A DNA stretch of 64,000 bases from an uncultured Collinsella sp. (GCA_958408685.1 CATYLC010000002.1:62001-126000); one strand, 5' to 3'. Counted from the first letter of the stretch, positions 32,179 through 40,925 are shown. Notes: generated by a model not told the origin, from the letters alone. Program-made: numbers and translations.

Positions 32179-33591
32179 ATGGACGCAACCGCAATTATCC
32201 TCGCTGCCGGCGAGGGCACCCGCATGAAGTCGAACCACTGCAAGGTTTCGCACAAGATCCTGGGCAAGCCCATGGTTCAGTGGATCGTCGACGCCACCAT
32301 CAAGGCCGGCTGCAGCCGCGTCGTGGTCGTCATCGGCAGCCACGCCGACGAGATGCGCGCCCTTATCGACGGCGCCTACGCCAACAGCGCCACCAAGGTC
32401 GAGTGCGTCGAGCAGACCGAGCGCCTGGGCACCGGTCACGCCGTGAAGGTCGCGCTCGAGGCCTGCGGCATCACGCAAGGCCCCGTCGTCGTGCTCAACG
32501 GCGACTTGCCGCTCATCACCGCCGACACCGTCGCCAAGTTCGCGCAGACCGTCGCTACCGGCGAGCTCGCCTGCACCGTCATGACCATGACCCCGCCCGA
32601 TCCTTTCGGCTACGGCCGCATCAAGCTGGGCGCCGATGGTCAGATCGAGCGCATCATCGAGCAGAAGGACTGCACGCCCGAGCAGGCCGCCACGCTGCTC
32701 GAGTGCAACGCCGGCTGCTACGCCTTCGACGGCGCGCAGCTCGCCGCACACATCAACGAGATCGGCAACGACAACGCGCAGTCCGAGTACTACCTGCCCG
32801 ACATGCTCGAGATCCTCAAGGGCCACGGCCAGGCGGTCTCCATCTTCCACTGTGACGACTACCGCGACGGCTTGGGCGTCAACAGCCGCATCCAGCTCGC
32901 ACAGCTCACCGCCATCGCGCGCGACCGCATCAACGAGCACTGGATGGCCGAGGGCGTTACCTTCATCGACCCCACGCAGGCCTGGATCGGCCCCGACGCC
33001 ACCATCGGCCGCGACACCGTCGTGTGGCCGCAGACGCACCTGATCGGCCACGTCACCGTGGGCGAAGAGTGCCAGCTCGGCCCCAACAGCCGCCTCACCG
33101 ACACCACCGTCGGCAGCGGCTGCACCATCGATGAGACCATCGCCATCGAGGCCGTCATCGAGAACGGCGTCGACTGCGGCCCGCGCGCCTACCTGCGCCC
33201 GGGTACCCACATGCTCGACGGTTCCAAGGCCGGCACGCACGTGGAGATCAAGAAGTCCACGATCGGCGAGGGTTCCAAGGTGCCCCACCTGTCCTACATC
33301 GGCGACACCACCATGGGCTCCGGCGTCAACGTAGGCGCGGGCTCCATCACCTGCAACTACGACGGCGTCCACAAGCACAAGACCGTTATCGGCAAGGATG
33401 CCTTCATCGGCTCCGACACCATGATGGTCGCGCCCGCCCAAATTGGCGACGGCGCGCTCGTGGCCGCCGGCTCCGTCATCACCGAGCCGGTCCCGGCAGA
33501 CGCGCTCGGACTGGGCCGCGCCCGTCAGGTAAATATTGAGGGCTGGGCCGCCGATTATCGCCGCCGTCTGCACGAGGACGACGAGGTATAA
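32179..33591 (+). CDS. glmU: Bifunctional UDP-N-acetylglucosamine pyrophosphorylase / glucosamine-1-phosphate acetyltransferase
   Basis: 470 residues. The N-terminal nucleotidyltransferase (1-~240) has LAAGEGTRMKS, GHAVKVA and LNGDLPLI. The C-terminal left-handed beta-helix (~255-470) has hexapeptide repeats and the acetyltransferase segment YLRPGTHMLDGSKAGTHVEI then NYDGVHKHKT. It makes UDP-GlcNAc for peptidoglycan. AGGAGA precedes the ATG at 32179 by 4-5 nt. It is followed by a terminator and then prs, a pairing common in Gram-positive bacteria. Confidence 0.96.
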   Translation: MDATAIILAAGEGTRMKSNHCKVSHKILGKPMVQWIVDATIKAGCSRVVVVIGSHADEMRALIDGAYANSATKVECVEQTERLGTGHAVKVALEACGITQGPVVVLNGDLPLITADTVAKFAQTVATGELACTVMTMTPPDPFGYGRIKLGADGQIERIIEQKDCTPEQAATLLECNAGCYAFDGAQLAAHINEIGNDNAQSEYYLPDMLEILKGHGQAVSIFHCDDYRDGLGVNSRIQLAQLTAIARDRINEHWMAEGVTFIDPTQAWIGPDATIGRDTVVWPQTHLIGHVTVGEECQLGPNSRLTDTTVGSGCTIDETIAIEAVIENGVDCGPRAYLRPGTHMLDGSKAGTHVEIKKSTIGEGSKVPHLSYIGDTTMGSGVNVGAGSITCNYDGVHKHKTVIGKDAFIGSDTMMVAPAQIGDGALVAAGSVITEPVPADALGLGRARQVNIEGWAADYRRRLHEDDEV

Positions 33592-33608
33592 CGTTTTACC
33601 AAGCATCT

Positions 33609-33644
33609 AAGGAGCTGTTCCCATGGGGGACGGCTCCTTTTTCT
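33609..33644 (+). terminator. Terminator of glmU
   Basis: AAGGAGCTGTTCCC / GGGGGACGGCTCCTT stem with a 2-nt AT loop, ending in TTTTT, 18 nt after the stop. Confidence 0.9.
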
Positions 33645-33733
33645 ATGCTGACCTGCGTGGCCGGATGAGTGGTCGGTTCGTGTCCGTTGACGGTAAAGAC
33701 GTTATCAAGACTCGATAAACCCCGCCGCGCGGT

Positions 33734-33739
33734 TACAAT
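33734..33739 (+). promoter_or_regulatory. -10 element of prs
   Basis: TACAAT lies about 45 nt before the prs ATG. No clear -35 hexamer is seen at 16-18 nt upstream. Confidence 0.5.
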
Positions 33740-33783
33740 GCAACAAGGCATCTATATGGCATTCGATATAAAGGAGAAGGGTA

Positions 33784-34770
33784 ATGCCGATTAATGATCC
33801 CGAGAAGTCGGAGAATATGCGCAAGTCCATCCGCGTGTATTCCGGTTCCTCCAACCGTCCCCTCGCTCAGAAGATTGCTGAGTACCTTGGGGTCGAGCTT
33901 TCGGGCCTTACGCTAAAGCAGTTCGCCAATGGTGAGATTTACGCCCGCTACGACGAGACCGTCCGCGGCGCCGACGTCTTCCTGATTCAGTCCGTGGCCG
34001 GCGGCAACGTTAACGACATGCTCATGGAGCTGCTCATCGCCACCGACGCTGCCAAGCGCGCATCCGCCCGCTCCATCACCGCCGTTATCACCCACTACGG
34101 CTATGCCCGCCAGGACCGCAAGGCCGGCCCGCGCGAGCCCATCACCGCCCGCCTCGTCGCCAACCTGCTCGAGCGCGCCGGCGTCAACCGCATCATCACC
34201 CTCGACCTGCACCAGGGTCAGATCCAGGGCTTCTTTGATATCCCGGTTAACCACCTGTCCGCGCTGCCGCTGTTTGGCCAGTACTACAACAACATGCACT
34301 TCGACACCGACAACCTGGTTGTCGTCTCCCCCGACGTGGGTCGTGCCAAGGCCGCCAAGAAGCTGTCCGACATGCTCGGCTGCGACCTGGCCATCGCCCA
34401 CAAGGGCCGTCCGCGCCACAACGCCGCCGAGGTCATGGGCATCATCGGTGACATCAAGGGCAAGACCTGCATCATCAACGACGACATGATCGACACCGCT
34501 GGCACCCTGTGCGCCAACGTCAAGGAGCTCAAGGCTATGGGCGCTGGCGACATCTACGTCTGCGCCACCCACGGCATCTTCTCCGGTCCGGCCATCGAGC
34601 GTCTGAACGACGCCCCAATCGTCGAGTGCCTCGTCACCGACGCCATTCCCGTTGAGGTCGGTGGCAAGATCAAGACCATCTCGGTCGCCGAGGAGTTCGC
34701 TCAGGCCATCTCCGCCGTTTACCACGAGGAGCCCGTCTCCACGCTCGTCGGCGGCGACTTCGCGCTGTAG
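33784..34770 (+). CDS. prs: Ribose-phosphate pyrophosphokinase
   Basis: 328 residues, normal for class I PRPP synthases. Visible motifs: FANGEIYARYDETVRGADVF (ATP/ribose-5-P side), HYGYARQDRKAGPREPI (catalytic flexible region), the His/Asp block LDLHQGQIQGFF, and the PRPP loop DDMIDTAGTL. It supplies PRPP to the purine genes at 52-60 kb and to pyrimidine, His, Trp and NAD synthesis. AAAGGAGAAGG precedes the ATG. It is monocistronic by its flanking hairpins. Confidence 0.96.
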   Translation: MPINDPEKSENMRKSIRVYSGSSNRPLAQKIAEYLGVELSGLTLKQFANGEIYARYDETVRGADVFLIQSVAGGNVNDMLMELLIATDAAKRASARSITAVITHYGYARQDRKAGPREPITARLVANLLERAGVNRIITLDLHQGQIQGFFDIPVNHLSALPLFGQYYNNMHFDTDNLVVVSPDVGRAKAAKKLSDMLGCDLAIAHKGRPRHNAAEVMGIIGDIKGKTCIINDDMIDTAGTLCANVKELKAMGAGDIYVCATHGIFSGPAIERLNDAPIVECLVTDAIPVEVGGKIKTISVAEEFAQAISAVYHEEPVSTLVGGDFAL

Positions 34771-34793
34771 TCGCTCGACCCTCGCATCCCTCC

Positions 34794-34899
34794 GGAAGCC
34801 CCGGTCACGCCTGCGGGGGTTATCACGCGAACGTCCTCGCTGCTTTGCGGCTGCGGGATGTTCGCTTTGATAACCCCTCCCGGCGTGTCCGGGGCTTCC
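34794..34899. repeat. Long hairpin downstream of prs
   Basis: Arms GGAAGCCCCGGTCACGCC... (34794-34825) and its near-complement (34868-34899) form a ~30-bp stem. A second internal stem GCGAACGTCC/GGATGTTCGC lies inside. It starts 24 nt past the prs stop and may define its 3' end. The remaining intergenic sequence to 35013 holds only the pth ribosome site (GGAGGAC). Confidence 0.8.
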
Positions 34900-35013
34900 T
34901 GCTGTCTCGGGGCAGCTGTTTTCTGAAATGACTTTGCTGCAACCTTTCCTCGCCTTCGGCGAGCGTGGTAGCCTTTGTCGTTGATTGAACTATTTACGTA
35001 ACGGAGGACAAAT

Positions 35014-35643
35014 ATGGCAGCTGCACAGCCGCTTAAGATTCGCATGGTTGCCGGGCTTGGCAACCCTGGCGATGAGTATGCCGAGACCCGCCACAACGCC
35101 GGCTTTAAGGCAATCGACGAGCTGGCCCGTCAGGCCGGCGTCACGTACTGGAAAAACCAGGCAGGCGCCGAGGTCGCGCTCATCAATATCAACGATGCCG
35201 AGGAAGAGGGCGGCAAGCGCCAAATCGTGCTGGTCAAGCCGCAGTCGTATATGAATACCTCGGGTGGCCCCATCTCCAAGCTCTGCCGCGAGTACAAGAT
35301 CAAGGCCGAGGAGCTGCTCGTGATCCATGATGAGCTCGACATTCCCGCCGGCGACGTACGCGTCAAGGTAGGCGGTGGCCACGCCGGCCACAACGGCCTG
35401 CGCTCCATCATCGACAAGATGGGCAGCCGCGACTTTAGTCGCATCCGCACCGGCATCGGCAACCCTCCCGGCAAGATGGCCGTGGCCGACTACGTGCTCA
35501 AGCAGCTGCGCGCCCGCGAGGCCGAGGACTTCCAGGACACCTGCGCCCGCGCCGCAGATGCCGCCGGTTTGGCCATCGTCCACGGCGTAATCTACGCCCG
35601 CGATCACGTCAACGGTGCCGCCTCCGCCAACGGCAAGCACTAA
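35014..35643 (+). CDS. pth: Peptidyl-tRNA hydrolase
   Basis: 209 residues. GLGNPGDEYAETRHNAGF holds the catalytic His; VKPQSYMNTSGG and HDELDIPAGDVRVKVGGGHAGHNGLRS are the substrate-binding blocks. It recycles peptidyl-tRNA dropped from ribosomes. GGAGGAC lies 4 nt before the ATG. Its stop codon touches the first arm of a palindromic repeat (35642). Confidence 0.95.
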   Translation: MAAAQPLKIRMVAGLGNPGDEYAETRHNAGFKAIDELARQAGVTYWKNQAGAEVALININDAEEEGGKRQIVLVKPQSYMNTSGGPISKLCREYKIKAEELLVIHDELDIPAGDVRVKVGGGHAGHNGLRSIIDKMGSRDFSRIRTGIGNPPGKMAVADYVLKQLRAREAEDFQDTCARAADAAGLAIVHGVIYARDHVNGAASANGKH

Positions 35644-35842
35644 AACCTGCCATTTAGGGATGTTTATTTTGGCAGGTTTTATATGCGGAAACGCCGCAGT
35701 CGGCACATCGCAATAAACACGCTGCCACCATACATGCATAACGCCCCAAAGGGGGCCGGCCTCAACGAAGCGCGAGGCCGGCCCCCTTTGCCGTTTTGCC
35801 TGATAAAACCTGCCAAAATAAACCTGTCCCTAAATGGCAGGT
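35642..35842. repeat. Paired GGGAC-family hairpins around a GC hairpin
   Basis: Left unit 35642-35680 (stem AACCTGCCA/TGGCAGGTT around TTTAGGGATGTTTATT) and right unit 35805-35842 are inverted copies of each other, differing by a 3-nt deletion in the left one. Between them, 35748-35788 is a perfect stem AAAGGGGGCCGGCCTC with a 10-nt loop. The left unit begins within the pth stop codon. Confidence 0.85.
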
Positions 35843-35891
35843 CACTTTTCCCGCCTGCCAAAGATACACGTAAGCGACATGTCCATGAGGG

Positions 35892-35897
35892 TATAAT
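35892..35897 (+). promoter_or_regulatory. -10 element for the Nfn-type operon
   Basis: A consensus TATAAT lies 106 nt before the ATG at 36003, implying a ~100-nt leader. The leader contains an imperfect GGGCT...AGCCC hairpin (about 35943-35984). No good -35 is seen. Confidence 0.6.
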
Positions 35898-36002
35898 TTG
35901 TACTGTATGTCTGCACAACGCCTGTGCGCGTACGGTTTTATTCGGGCTACCGTCCATTACCGTGGAGGCACGGTTCGGCAGCCCTAACAAGAGAGGGGTT
36001 CT

Positions 36003-36842
36003 ATGTATAAGATCCTGGAGAAGACGCAGTTCTCGGAGAAGGTGTTCAAGTTCCGCATCGAGGCGCCTGCAATCGCCAAGCATGCGCACGCTGGACAGTT
36101 CCTCATGGTTCGCGCCAACGAGACGGGCGAGCGCGTCCCGTTTACCCTGGCCGGCTGGAACGGTGACGAGGGCTGGGTCGAGTTCATCTTCATGGTGATC
36201 GGCAAGACCACCGAGATGCTGTCCACCTACGAGGCCGGCGAGTCGCTGCGCGACGTCGTGGGCCCGCTGGGCGTTCCCACCGAGATGGCTGAGGGCCCCT
36301 GCGCCGTCATTGGCGGCGGCGTCGGCCTGGCAATTGCCTTCCCGGTCGCCAAGCACCTGGTCGAGACCGGCCACGAGGTGCACGCCATCATGGGCGCCCG
36401 CACCAAGGACCTCCTGCTCATGGAGGACCAGTTCCGCGAGCTCCTCGACGAGGACCACATCCACATCACTACCGATGACGGTTCCTACGGCGAGCAGGGC
36501 GTTGTCACCGCTCCGCTGGAGCGCCTGCTGCAGGACAAGGCCGTGAGCCAGGTCTTCTGCGTCGGCCCCGTTCCGATGATGAAGTTCTCGACCCTCACCG
36601 CCCAGAAGTACGACACCCCCATCACCGCGTCGCTCAACCCCATCATGGTTGACGGCACCGGCATGTGCGGCTGCTGCCGCGTCGAGGTGGGCGGCGTGAC
36701 CAAGTTCGCTTGCGTCGACGGCCCCGACTTCGATGCCACCCTGGTCGACTGGGATGACCTTCGTGCCCGCCAGGCCGCTTACCGTTCCGAAGAGGGCGAG
36801 TCCCTCAAGGCCTATGAGGAAAAGAGCTGCGCATGCCACTAG
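36003..36842 (+). CDS. Ferredoxin-NADP+ reductase-like subunit alpha (NfnA / SudB type)
   Basis: 279 residues. The N-terminal FAD beta-barrel has RANETGERVPFTLAGW; the NAD domain has GGGVGLAIAFPVAKHL; the C-terminal cysteine cluster MCGCCRVEVGG...FACVDGPDF binds a [2Fe-2S] cluster. This is the flavin subunit of NADH-dependent ferredoxin:NADP+ oxidoreductase and of sulfide dehydrogenase. It overlaps the next gene by 10 nt. With that partner it would exchange electrons between NADH, NADPH and ferredoxin, complementing the Ech hydrogenase in this window. Confidence 0.9.
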   Translation: MYKILEKTQFSEKVFKFRIEAPAIAKHAHAGQFLMVRANETGERVPFTLAGWNGDEGWVEFIFMVIGKTTEMLSTYEAGESLRDVVGPLGVPTEMAEGPCAVIGGGVGLAIAFPVAKHLVETGHEVHAIMGARTKDLLLMEDQFRELLDEDHIHITTDDGSYGEQGVVTAPLERLLQDKAVSQVFCVGPVPMMKFSTLTAQKYDTPITASLNPIMVDGTGMCGCCRVEVGGVTKFACVDGPDFDATLVDWDDLRARQAAYRSEEGESLKAYEEKSCACH

Positions 36843-38242
36843 TTAACGGTCGTTTCGTTGCCGATATGAAGTCGCCCCGCACCCCCGATAACGAGGAGCC
36901 GGCTGCCGAGCGCGCCTGCGACTTCCGCCCCGTCGACAAGGGCTTTACCGAGGAGATGGCGCTGGCCGAGGCCGAGCGCTGCCTCAACTGCAAGAAGCCG
37001 TTCTGTGTTGAGGGCTGCCCCGTCAACATCAACATCCCCCGCTTTATCGAGCAGATTCGCGCGAAGGACTTCGGCGGCGCTCTCGATACCATCCGTGAGG
37101 ACTCCATGCTTCCCGCCATCTGCGGCCGCGTCTGCCCGCAGGAGAACCAGTGCGAGGGCAAGTGCATCCGTGGCAAGAAGTCCGAGCCCGTGGCCATCGG
37201 CCAGCTCGAGCGCTTCCTGGGTGACCGCCCCGAGCTCGCCTCCACGCCCAAGATGGCCCCCAAGAACGGCAAGAAGGTCGCCGTCGTCGGCTCCGGCCCG
37301 TCCGGCATCACCTGCGCCGGCGAGCTCGCCCGTAACGGCTTTGACGTCACCGTCTTTGAGGCCTTCTTCACCGGCGGCGGCGTGCTGGTCTACGGTATCC
37401 CCGAGTTCCGTCTGCCCAAGGCAGTCGTCAAGCGCGAGATTGACGGCCTGGAGGACATGGGCGTCAAGTTTGAGTACAACTCCGTCGTGGGTAACATGGC
37501 CACGGCCGAGGAGCTGTTCGAGCAGGGCTTCGACGCCATCTACGTGGCGACCGGCGCTGGCCTGCCCAAGTTCCTCAACGTCCCCGGCGAGAACCTGCCC
37601 AACGTCTTCTTCGCAAACGAGTACCTCACCCGCGTGAACCTGATGAAGGCCAACAAGTTCCCCGAGTACGACACCCCCACCAAGCATGGCAAGAACGTCG
37701 TCGTCTTTGGTGGCGGCAACGTGGCTATGGACGCCGTCCGTACCGCCAAGCGCCTGGGCGCCGAGCACGCCATCATCGCCTATCGCCGTACCGAGGACGA
37801 GATGCCTTGCCGTCGCGCCGAGCTGCATCATGCTAAGGCCGAGGGCGTCGAGGTTCTGCCGCTCGTCTCCCCGCTCGAGTTTGTCGCTGGCGAGGACGGC
37901 TCCGTGTGCGCCGTCAAAGTCCAGAAGATGGAGCTCGGCGAGCCCGACGAGTCCGGCCGTCGTCGCCCGGTGCCCATCGAGGGCGCCATCGAGGAGATCC
38001 CCTGCGACGTCGCGATCTCGGCTATCGGCACCAACGCCAACCCCTTCGCAAAGAAGATCGGCGGCAAGATGGAGCTCAACAAGTGGGGCTACATCGTCGC
38101 TGACGAGGAGACCGGCCAGACCACCGATCCCCGTATCTGGGCCGGCGGCGACATCGTCACCGGTGCCGCTACGGTCATTCTGGCGATGGGCGCCGGCAAG
38201 AAGGCCGCCGCTTCCATCACCAAGAGCCTGCTGGGCGAGTAA
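36833..38242 (+). CDS. NfnB-like / glutamate synthase small-chain-type NADPH oxidoreductase
   Basis: 469 residues. The N-terminal iron-sulfur domain has CLNCKKPFCVEGCPV and CGRVCPQENQCEGKC (two [4Fe-4S] clusters). FAD motif VAVVGSGPSGITCAGELA (~146) and NADPH motif VVVFGGGNVAMDAVRTAKRL (~285) follow, with GGDIVTGAATVILAMGAG at the C-terminus. Databases often call this gltA or gltD; without a glutamate synthase large subunit here and with the NfnA-type gene overlapping upstream, an NfnB role in electron bifurcation/confurcation is the better reading. Confidence 0.9.
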   Translation: MPLVNGRFVADMKSPRTPDNEEPAAERACDFRPVDKGFTEEMALAEAERCLNCKKPFCVEGCPVNINIPRFIEQIRAKDFGGALDTIREDSMLPAICGRVCPQENQCEGKCIRGKKSEPVAIGQLERFLGDRPELASTPKMAPKNGKKVAVVGSGPSGITCAGELARNGFDVTVFEAFFTGGGVLVYGIPEFRLPKAVVKREIDGLEDMGVKFEYNSVVGNMATAEELFEQGFDAIYVATGAGLPKFLNVPGENLPNVFFANEYLTRVNLMKANKFPEYDTPTKHGKNVVVFGGGNVAMDAVRTAKRLGAEHAIIAYRRTEDEMPCRRAELHHAKAEGVEVLPLVSPLEFVAGEDGSVCAVKVQKMELGEPDESGRRRPVPIEGAIEEIPCDVAISAIGTNANPFAKKIGGKMELNKWGYIVADEETGQTTDPRIWAGGDIVTGAATVILAMGAGKKAAASITKSLLGE

Positions 38243-38270
38243 TCACCTACAGCGCTAGCCACCAAACGGC

Positions 38271-38309
38271 AAAGTCCCCGTCGAGCACACGCCCGGCGGG
38301 GACTTTTTC
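38271..38309 (+). terminator. Terminator of the Nfn-type operon
   Basis: AAAGTCCCCG ... CGGGGACTTTTT, 10-bp stem with a ~15-nt loop and U-run, 28 nt after the stop. Confidence 0.9.
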
Positions 38310-38324
38310 TATGCCGGCCACCCC

Positions 38325-38364
38325 AAACCACCACGATGGGGACAGGCACCTTTGTGGTGGTTGG
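38325..38364. repeat. GGGGACAGGCACC hairpin, left flank of array
   Basis: Stem AACCACCAC/GTGGTGGTT around GATGGGGACAGGCACCTTT. Positions 38338-38362 are a perfect 25-nt inverted copy of 38672-38696. Confidence 0.85.
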
Positions 38365-38395
38365 GGGCCTGGTCGGCAAACCAATTCCGGCGTTT

Positions 38396-38613
38396 GTCTC
38401 AATCTGTAACAGCTGGAGCCCGTTGAGCCTTGTAGTTGTTACGGATCGAGATATTGCGCCAGCCGCCTCCGTTTTATCTCAATCTGTAACAGTTAGAGAC
38501 CAAATTCCCCGCTACGTGTTACAGATCAAGACGTTAGGTTGGCGGCCGAACGGTTCATCTAAATCTGTAACAGTTAGAGCCTTTTTCGCTGGCCTGATGT
38601 TACAAATCGAGAT
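38396..38613. repeat. Array of three inverted ATCTGTAAC repeat units (80-nt period)
   Basis: Units of 57 nt at 38396-38452, 38476-38532 and 38557-38613; starts are 80 and 81 nt apart. Arms TCTCAATCTGTAACAG and TGTTACAGATCGAGA-like, with variable 23-25-nt loops and linkers. Same family and period as 22636-22934. Confidence 0.92.
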
Positions 38614-38670
38614 TTTGCAAAAGCCGAGGATAGGCACTGCCGCCAAGGCCTTCCCCTCGGCCTAAAACAA

Positions 38671-38710
38671 AAACCACCACAAAGGTGCCTGTCCCCTTTG
38701 TGGTGGTTTT
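38671..38710 (-). repeat. GGGGACAGGCACC hairpin, right flank of array
   Basis: AACCACCACAAAGG / CCCTTTGTGGTGGTT around TGCCTGT. It lies 6 nt past the stop of the gene at 38717 and may end its transcript; on the minus strand it is not followed by a U-run. Confidence 0.8.
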
Positions 38711-38716
38711 GGTCGG

Positions 38717-39340
38717 TTAGCCTTCGAGCTGCGCCATCTTGTAGCGGTAGGCAGCGGCGATAACGTCTTTGCAGCCTTCGCGGCCCAGCTTGGCGCGGTT
38801 GACGACGATATCCTTGCCGCTCGTCATCTTCCACTTTCCGGCACTGTAGCGCTTATAGAACGCCTCGCGCGCCTTCTGCTGCTGCTTAACCAGCTTGGCA
38901 CCCTTCTTTTTGTTGAGGCCGCGCTTCTTGCGCACAATCTCGACGCGGTCCTCAAAGGGAGCGGTCACCAACACAGCAATGTGGTTGGGGTTGTTACGCA
39001 ACAGGTAATCGGACAGGCGACCTTCGATAATGCAGCTCTCGGTCTCGCCCAGATCCAAAATCACCTGGCTCATCTTTTGGAACAACTTGTCCGAGTACGA
39101 ACGCGCATCGTAGCGGTCGGGCAGAAACGCCATGTTCTCCACGGCCAGACGCTCGTCGTAGGCGGCCATCTTATCGAGCGACTCGCCCGCACGCAGCGAT
39201 GCGCGCACCAGCAGCTCGTTATCGTACAGCGGAATCCCCAGCTCATTGGCGAGGATACGACCAATCTCGTGGCCCTCGGCACCAAAGTCGCGCGCGATGG
39301 TAATGACCACAGGACTCTTCTTGTTCACCAGATCGCTCAT
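38717..39340 (-). CDS. Cytidylate kinase-like family protein
   Basis: 207 residues. The P-loop-like start VVITIARDFGAEGHEIGRILANELG and LYDNELL match the cytidylate-kinase-like family (PF13189), not the housekeeping Cmk. IIEGRLSDYLLR and a Lys/Arg-rich lid (RKKRGLNKKKGAKLVKQQQ) follow. The physiological substrate of this family is not established. GAAAGGA precedes the ATG by 7 nt. It is isolated between two repeat elements. Confidence 0.82.
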   Translation of the reverse strand: MSDLVNKKSPVVITIARDFGAEGHEIGRILANELGIPLYDNELLVRASLRAGESLDKMAAYDERLAVENMAFLPDRYDARSYSDKLFQKMSQVILDLGETESCIIEGRLSDYLLRNNPNHIAVLVTAPFEDRVEIVRKKRGLNKKKGAKLVKQQQKAREAFYKRYSAGKWKMTSGKDIVVNRAKLGREGCKDVIAAAYRYKMAQLEG

Positions 39341-39404
39341 CGCGATTCCTTTCTAACAAATGAGAAATGGGCGATTCTTGATTCCCATTTTGTCACTTAC
39401 GACC

Positions 39405-39512
39405 GTCCTGGTTTCCCAAGTGCGGCAGATTGCCCCGAAAGAGGAGCGCCGCGTACTAAATGTACGCAAGCGACGATTGAGGGGCAAGGTGCCGTGCTTG
39501 GGGAAGCAGGAC
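39405..39512. repeat. Large imperfect hairpin abutting a stop codon
   Basis: Arms GTCCTGGTTTCCCAAGTGCG... (39405-39437) pair with 39481-39512. The centre holds a smaller stem GCGTAC-taaat-GTACGC. The right arm ends on the stop codon of the permease at 39512. Confidence 0.8.
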
Positions 39513-40150
39513 TACGCCGCTACGATACGGCGTTGATAAGCCCTCACCAGCAACGAGATGCCAAAGTTGAGCACAAAGTACATCGCAAACACCAGGCCGT
39601 AGAGCATAAGCACCTGCGACAGGTCGATCGCGTGGGCCATCACGACGTTTGCCGTGTACATGAGCTCAGCCACGTTAATGCCCGAAAGATACGAGCTGTC
39701 CTTGATGACGGTCGTGCACTGGCTAAACAGCGCCGGAATGATCGTCTTAAACGTCTGCGGCAGAATGATGTAGCGCATGGTGGCAAAGAAGCCAAAGCCC
39801 TGGCTCTGCGCCGCCTCAAACTGGCCGCGCGGAATCGAGTTGAGGCCGCCGCGCACGATCTCGGCCATAACAGCGCTGGTAAACAGCGTAAAGGCGATGG
39901 TCGAAATCACAATGTCCAAACCCTGCACCGTAAAGTAGATAAACAGGATCCACAGCAGGTTTGGCGTGCAGCGGAACAGCTCGATATAGGCGCTCACCAA
40001 AATACGGAACGGGCGGGGCGCATAGCTCTTGACGAGCGCCAGCACCGTGCCAAAGATGAGCGAGAAAAAGATCGACAGCGCCGAGATCTCGATCGTCTTA
40101 ACAAAGCCGCCCCAGATGTAGAGCAGGTTGGTCGCGTTGAAGATTTCCAT
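39512..40150 (-). CDS. Polar amino-acid ABC transporter permease
   Basis: 212 residues with five or so membrane helices of the HisMQ/GlnP type. The EAA-like cytoplasmic loop reads EAAQSQGFGFFATMRYIILPQ-type sequence near residue 105-125. It is the last gene of a four-gene importer operon and lies 3 nt after its sister permease. The two permeases should form the heterodimer of an importer for glutamine, glutamate or another polar amino acid. Confidence 0.92.
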   Translation of the reverse strand: MEIFNATNLLYIWGGFVKTIEISALSIFFSLIFGTVLALVKSYAPRPFRILVSAYIELFRCTPNLLWILFIYFTVQGLDIVISTIAFTLFTSAVMAEIVRGGLNSIPRGQFEAAQSQGFGFFATMRYIILPQTFKTIIPALFSQCTTVIKDSSYLSGINVAELMYTANVVMAHAIDLSQVLMLYGLVFAMYFVLNFGISLLVRAYQRRIVAA

Positions 40151-40153
40151 GCG

Positions 40154-40900
40154 CTAGGCCTCCTCTACGTTGTCGAGCCCCAGCTCGGCCAGGCTCACGC
40201 CGCGCGGACGCTCCTTGGAGCGGCGCTCGAGCCACTGCACCAGCATGGCGAGCGGAAAGCAGATGATGAAGTACATAAGGCAGCAGACAATGTATCCCTG
40301 CAGGTAACCGTACAGACTCACAAAGTTGTCGGAACGGTACATAAGGTCGCCGCCGGCCACAAGTGCCAGCACCGACGTGTTCTTGACCAGGTTGAGCGCC
40401 TGGTTACACAGCGGCGGCAGAATGATCTTGAACGTCTGGGGCAGCACGATGTACCAGTATGCCTGCGCGCGGGTGAAGCCCTGGCTCTGGGCCGCCTCCA
40501 TCTGGCCGCGCGGAACCGCCTCGATACCAGTGCGGATGACCTCCGAAATGTAGGCCGCGTGATACAGGCCCACACCCAGGAAGCCCAGCACAAACGGCGC
40601 GATGCGCACCGGCTGGTCGGCCCCGGTTATGGCCTGCAAAAACTGCGGACCGGCCATGTACATAAAGAGCACCTGCACGGGCAACGGAGTGTTCTGGTAA
40701 AACTCCACATACACGCGGCTTATGGCGCGCAGCACACGCGAGCGAGTGGTAGAGAACACGCCCAGCAGCGTGCCCAGCACCAGCGACAGCAGCAGACCGG
40801 CAACGACCACTTGCAGCGTCACGCCAAAGCCCTCCCAGAAGGGCCCCATGTTTTGAAATGTCGTCGACCAACGGTCGGCGTCAAATAATCCTTCGAGCAT
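40154..40900 (-). CDS. Polar amino-acid ABC transporter permease
   Basis: 248 residues. The EAA loop is MEAAQSQGFTRAQAYWYIVL-like; helices cover about 25-240. The start at 40900 (MLEGLFDADRW) is set by AAGGAAGGA 5 nt upstream; a longer open frame lies inside the binding-protein gene. It pairs with the 39512-40150 permease. The C-terminal ~25 residues (RRSKERPRGVSLAELGLDNVEEA) are a cytoplasmic tail. Confidence 0.92.
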   Translation of the reverse strand: MLEGLFDADRWSTTFQNMGPFWEGFGVTLQVVVAGLLLSLVLGTLLGVFSTTRSRVLRAISRVYVEFYQNTPLPVQVLFMYMAGPQFLQAITGADQPVRIAPFVLGFLGVGLYHAAYISEVIRTGIEAVPRGQMEAAQSQGFTRAQAYWYIVLPQTFKIILPPLCNQALNLVKNTSVLALVAGGDLMYRSDNFVSLYGYLQGYIVCCLMYFIICFPLAMLVQWLERRSKERPRGVSLAELGLDNVEEA

Positions 40901-40925
40901 TTGATTCCTTCCTTGGACGATACGC

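Noticed and set aside
32104..33606. Long minus-strand frame opposite glmU
   Set aside because: GlmU motifs are clear on the plus strand; the antisense product is compositionally biased with no motif.
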